18,790 nt of DNA from Pleurocapsa sp. MO_226.B13 (lineage in GTDB: Bacteria > Cyanobacteriota > Cyanobacteriia > Cyanobacteriales > Xenococcaceae): NCBI GenBank assembly GCA_030064795.1, contig JASJEI010000285.1, forward strand, positions 1 to 18,790, written 5' to 3'. This document shows positions 15,836-18,790 of this stretch, piece by piece. Under the pieces are notes generated by a model. That model ran no database searches. It had not been told where the DNA came from and was given only the letters and a program-made list of their open reading frames with translations. Every line of letters starts with the position of its first letter. The stretch's first letter is position 1. The position numbers and the translations under genes were made by a program.

Positions 15836-16145
15836 CAACCAATAATGACTGATGAGTAAATATACCTGCGGATACTCCATCACTGGCAGCCCAAGTTGCA
15901 TTGTGAATCGGACGAGCTATGTCCCCCGCAGCAAATACACCTTCGACAGTAGTTTCTTTGAGATTGTTGGTTTTAATTATTTGACCAAAGGGAGCATCTT
16001 CAAATTCGCATCCTAGTTGTGAAATTATAGGATTATCGATCGCAGAACGAGTAATTAAAATAAAGCTTTAACTGGTATGATCTTTTGGTTTTATCGAACA
16101 TAAAATATTGTTTGTATCTTCCTCTCGAATTTGTTTCACAACTTT
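15813..16145 (-). pseudogene. C-terminal remnant of a thioredoxin-reductase-like FAD protein
   Basis: The minus strand encodes ITRSAIDNPIISQLGCEFE, then KETTVEGVFAAGDIARPIHN and TWAASDGVSAGIFTHQSLL, ending at TAA 15813-15815. GVFAAGDIA is the second FAD-binding motif of NAD(P)/FAD-dependent oxidoreductases of the thioredoxin-reductase type. The same frame extends upstream (VKQIREEDTNNILCSIKPKD) but is broken by a TAA at 16068-16070 and a TAG at 16146-16148. The N-terminal FAD and NADPH domains are gone. It has no visible promoter role and lies between the SnoaL-like and MATE genes. Such oxidoreductases would fit the redox theme of the neighbouring azoR/SDR genes, but this copy is dead. Confidence 0.75.
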
Positions 16146-16219
16146 CTAGAAGATCCTTACTATTTTAGTTTTTTATTGTGACAAACTTTTGAAATTTACA
16201 GGCACATTGGACATCCGAA

Positions 16220-16252
16220 GCAAGATTTTGATAGTGGAGCAAGGTTTTGGAA
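16220..16252 (+). promoter_or_regulatory. Direct-repeat operator candidate upstream of the MATE gene
   Basis: GCAAGATTTTGATA (16220-16233) is identical to 12821-12834, and GCAAGGTTT (16239-16247) starts 19 bp after it, as in the araC/azoR region. Identity drops after the ninth base of the second half. It ends about 70 bp before the MATE ATG, comparable to 82 bp for azoR, a position where an AraC-type activator could contact RNA polymerase. Confidence 0.65.
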
Positions 16253-16321
16253 GATATGACTGACTAATTGTTGTCATGATGGATTTGAAAAGACAAACAC
16301 AATAAATACAAAGATTTTAAA

Positions 16322-17689
16322 ATGACTATAACTGTTGCTAGCTCTTCACTCAGCACTGAGAGTAAACAATTTCTAAAATTAGCTGTCCCGCTAGCTGGCG
16401 CACAAGTGGCGCAATCTCTGACAGGTTTTTTTGACACCATTATGATGGGTAGATTGGGTGCAGAAACATTAGCTGCTGGGGGATTGGCTTCTCTAACTTT
16501 CTTTGCCATCCTCAATACTGCTGCGGGAGTGATTATGGGAATTAGTCCCTTGATTGCCGAGGCTTACGGCGCGGGAAAAAAAAGCAGGATCGAAAAGTTA
16601 GCACGTCAGGGATTTTGGCTGGTATTGCTGTTGTCGTTTCCAATGATGATGATAATTGCTCATTTGGATTCGATGATGCTGCAATTCGGACAAGCCGAGA
16701 CAACCGTTACCCTGGCAAATACTTATTTAGATATTATTCTCTGGGGATTTTTCCCTGCTTTGGGTTTTGCCATGTTGCGAGGTGTGGTATCGGGATTGTC
16801 TCATGCTCGCCCCGTGATGTTTATCGTGATTATTGGCACAATTTTTAATGTCATCGGCAACTACATTTTAGGTTTTGGGAAGTTTGGTTTTCCTCGTCTG
16901 GAGTTAGCAGGATTGGGTATATCCAGCGCGATCGCTCTCTGGGGAATGTTTATCGCTTTGCTCGTTTATATTCTCAGACATCGGCAACTGAAAACTTATC
17001 GTATCTTCGATCGGCTACATCAAGTAAAACCGATTATTTTGTGGGAATTAATTAAAACAGGAGTACCCATTGGTATCTTTATCGCTTTAGAATTGGGGCT
17101 ATTTACCGTAGTGACTTATCTGATGGGTGCATTAGGTACAGAGGTATTGGCTGCTCATCAAATTGTTTTTCAAACCATTATGGTAACTTTCATGATTCCT
17201 CTGGGAATGTCTTATGCAGCAACAGTAAGGGTCGGACAGTGGCTCGGACAAAAAAACTCAAAAGGAATCGAACGAGCGGGATATCTTAGTATTGCGATGG
17301 GATTAGTCTTTTCTGTATCTTTGGCACTCGCGATGCTTTTATTTCCTCAAGCAATAATCGGGCTATATCTTAATCTTGACAATCCTGCCAATGCTTCTAT
17401 ACTGAATCTAGCCTTGCCGATGTTGACTGTAGCTACCATTTCACAAATATTAGATGCGATACAAAAAATCACCTACGGCGCGCTGCAAGGACTTCAAGAT
17501 ACTCGTATCCCTGTACTATTGAATATTCCCGCTTTTTGGGTTGTAGGCTTAACTATTGGCTACTTTCTAGGTTTTCATTTTGGCTTGGGTGGCACGGGTT
17601 TGTGGTTAGGACAATCTATCGGAGTGGCAACTGCTGCGATCCTTTTCTTACTTCGGTTTCGCGATCGCATAACTCATTTGAAATATTAA
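16322..17689 (+). CDS. MATE-family multidrug efflux transporter
   Basis: Inner-membrane cation/drug antiporter of 455 residues, with about 12 hydrophobic segments in two homologous halves, the normal MATE size. Family sequence is clear: FLKLAVPLAGAQVAQSLTGF at the start, then DTIMMGRLGAETLAAGG in the first half and TYLMGALGTEVLAAHQIVFQ with PLGMSYAATVRVGQ in the second half, where the repeated G-x-x-x-LAA/LAAH motifs match. It belongs to the NorM-like (bacterial) branch. The ion (Na+ or H+) and substrates cannot be read. The ATG at 16322 lacks a strong ribosome binding site. The leader carries the AraC-type direct repeat found before azoR, and a terminator follows at 17707, so it looks like a single-gene unit under the AraC regulator. 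Confidence 0.93.
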   Translation: MTITVASSSLSTESKQFLKLAVPLAGAQVAQSLTGFFDTIMMGRLGAETLAAGGLASLTFFAILNTAAGVIMGISPLIAEAYGAGKKSRIEKLARQGFWLVLLLSFPMMMIIAHLDSMMLQFGQAETTVTLANTYLDIILWGFFPALGFAMLRGVVSGLSHARPVMFIVIIGTIFNVIGNYILGFGKFGFPRLELAGLGISSAIALWGMFIALLVYILRHRQLKTYRIFDRLHQVKPIILWELIKTGVPIGIFIALELGLFTVVTYLMGALGTEVLAAHQIVFQTIMVTFMIPLGMSYAATVRVGQWLGQKNSKGIERAGYLSIAMGLVFSVSLALAMLLFPQAIIGLYLNLDNPANASILNLALPMLTVATISQILDAIQKITYGALQGLQDTRIPVLLNIPAFWVVGLTIGYFLGFHFGLGGTGLWLGQSIGVATAAILFLLRFRDRITHLKY

Positions 17690-17706
17690 CTCAAGAATGT
17701 AATTTT

Positions 17707-17730
17707 GAGCGATTGAAATTCGCTCTTTTT
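17707..17730 (+). terminator. Rho-independent terminator after the MATE gene
   Basis: GAGCGA (17707-17712) and TCGCTC (17720-17725) form a perfect six-base-pair stem around TTGAAAT, followed directly by five T. It begins 18 bp past the MATE stop codon. Confidence 0.75.
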
Positions 17731-17874
17731 CTACCTAGTGCAGAATCTGGAAATATTTCGTGTATTTTATAGAATTGGCGATCTCTCACATCTTGCACCT
17801 TGGAAAAAACAAATTGTTATGCTTAAAGAATTTTGAGCGGAAATGAGAAGACTGAGCCGATAGAATAAGACAGT

Positions 17875-18146
17875 TTAGAGCAATATCAGCTTATCACGGG
17901 GCAATACTCTGCCCAATAGATGGACGTGGGGGCGAGTGTATTTAATTTAGCAGCTATTTGCGATCGCATCGGGCCATCTCCAGCCACAATTATTGCTACT
18001 TTTGTCAGGTTTAACTGTTGGGATATGCTTTCAAAAAAAATAACTTCGTGTCCCCATTTACTCAACATTTTTAATCTTTGCAGTCCACTTACCGTGACGC
18101 CATCAATTATCGGGAGAAAACAAGACGTAATAATGGCAATTTTCAT
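17875..18146 (-). pseudogene. Family 4 glycosyltransferase with internal deletion and frameshift
   Basis: The minus-strand start at 18146 is a typical sulfolipid-synthase/GT4-like N-terminus: MKIAIITSCFLPIIDGV, then QRLKMLSKWGHEVIFF. It jumps in frame to the late donor-binding segment (VAIIVAGDGPMRSQIAAKL), so about 200 residues are missing. The original frame then ends at 17886, but the other minus-strand frame carries the expected continuation HVHLLGRVLPRDKLI before a stop at 17875-17877, showing a frameshift near 17930. The C-terminal third is lost too. The product cannot be active. It is the second of three damaged envelope-glycan-type genes in the window. Confidence 0.8.
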
Positions 18147-18328
18147 CTACGAGCTTTATCGAATCTAAACATTACAAAAGTAAAGAACGTAGATTAAACT
18201 AAGTTTAAGCCTGGGCTATGAACTGGCTTACTTCTAGTTAAGTTAACCGTAATTTAAACTGAGTAATTGAGTTTTTTTACTTCTAATATTAAACTCGACC
18301 ATAGTGGATGAGGAGTTAATTTAAACTA

Positions 18329-18679
18329 ATGCAGCGTATTTCGTCTGATGTTTCCAAAACTGTACGACAGACAATTGTAGTATTCATTTTTCTCAGCTTA
18401 CGGCTATTACTCGACAGGAATATGAGTGGTTTTGTCTGGAATGAAGTCGATGTGCTGCCACTGGCAAAGCAATTTGTCGCTCCCGACTGGGTAGCTAACG
18501 ACTGGTATCTAAATATACAAACTAACTACAGATATTTATTTCAAATAATTTTTGGCTGGTTTATAGTTCACTTTGGTTTTTTAGCTACTTCGATTATGGG
18601 GCGTTTGATTTGTTACGCTCTGGTAGCCTGGGGAATAGTCCTGCTAGGGCAAAAACTCGGTCTAAGTAGGTCGGGATAA
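18329..18679 (+). pseudogene. N-terminal fragment of a large membrane protein
   Basis: The frame encodes 116 residues: an N-terminal hydrophobic helix (TIVVFIFLSLRLLL), a loop NEVDVLPLAKQFVAPDWVANDWYLN, and two further hydrophobic segments (YLFQIIFGWFIVHFGFLA, LICYALVAWGIVLLG). It stops at TAA 18677 just after QKLGLSRSG. The loop with EVDVLPLAKQ and the DWYLN motif resembles the start of long (500-600 residue) cyanobacterial integral membrane proteins of the mannosyltransferase-like kind (DUF6798 type as I recall), so this is probably truncated. The following 110 bp to the window end show no continuation in any frame that I can see. A GAGGAG at 18309-18314 lies rather far (14 bases) from the ATG. 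Confidence 0.5.
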
Positions 18680-18790
18680 TTAAACTCAACTATGTTTACT
18701 TTTGTCAAGTAGATTTAATCCTTTGATTGATATTAAGTTGAAGCGAATTTACATTTTGTTACATACTTCAGGTTATTTATGTCTGTCTAC

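Noticed and set aside
17765..17838. Short open tail reading FYRIGDLSHLAPWKKQIVML ending at TGA 17836-17838
   Set aside because: It looks mildly protein-like but is under 25 codons, with no start, no neighbour in frame and no family recognised.
17920..18168. Plus-strand frame opposite the broken GT4 gene
   Set aside because: It is the antisense of the recognisable GT4 remnant.
18779..18790. ATG at 18779 as the start of a following gene
   Set aside because: Only four codons are in the window and the preceding CAGG is a weak ribosome binding site.

Overview
The window reads as a chromosomal segment of a cyanobacterium. Support comes from frequent GCGATCGC (HIP1) octamers inside and between genes, a carotenoid 1'-hydroxylase of the myxoxanthophyll pathway (CruF), a short cyanobacterial-type Cys protein, a cyanobacterial-style C-terminal sorting tail, and many small palindromic repeats of the kind common in repeat-rich cyanobacterial genomes. 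The genus cannot be fixed from the sequence alone. No rRNA, tRNA, CRISPR array, complete insertion sequence or prophage gene was seen.

Region 1 (1-4203) holds surface or secreted proteins. A large SdrD-B-repeat protein with a short RTX tail (type I secretion substrate) lacks its 5' part: its frame closes at a TGA at 117, and the first ~90 bases look like the GC-rich end of another gene. A signal-peptide protein with a PFE/PEP-CTERM-like tail follows. Region 2 (4204-5018) has no gene and is packed with small repeats, then an AT-rich leader to a family 4 glycosyltransferase (5019-6416).

Region 3 (6417-9217) has cruF on the minus strand, convergent with the glycosyltransferase across a long hairpin, then gatA (the aminoacyl-tRNA amidotransferase subunit). 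Region 4 (9218-11720) has a repeat block, an aldo/keto reductase followed by a 67-residue Cys-motif protein (both minus strand), and a GT2-GtrA glycosyltransferase that has lost its catalytic N-terminus.

Region 5 (11915-17730) is the most coherent functional block. An AraC-family regulator is divergent from azoR, an atypical SDR, a broken YrhK-like membrane gene and a secreted SnoaL-like protein; a MATE efflux transporter lies 3 kb further on. The araC/azoR intergenic region and the MATE leader share a two-part direct-repeat motif with identical spacing (12821-12853 and 16220-16252), so the sequence suggests one AraC regulon joining quinone/azo reduction, an SDR and drug efflux. Between them lie decayed pieces of a thioredoxin-reductase-like gene and an unrecognised gene.

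Region 6 (17731-18790) is gene decay: a glycosyltransferase with an internal deletion plus frameshift, and the N-terminal piece of a large membrane protein. Three degraded genes of envelope-glycan type (10920, 17875, 18329) and several palindromic repeats lodged in or next to reading frames show a genome region eroding and being reshaped by repeats.
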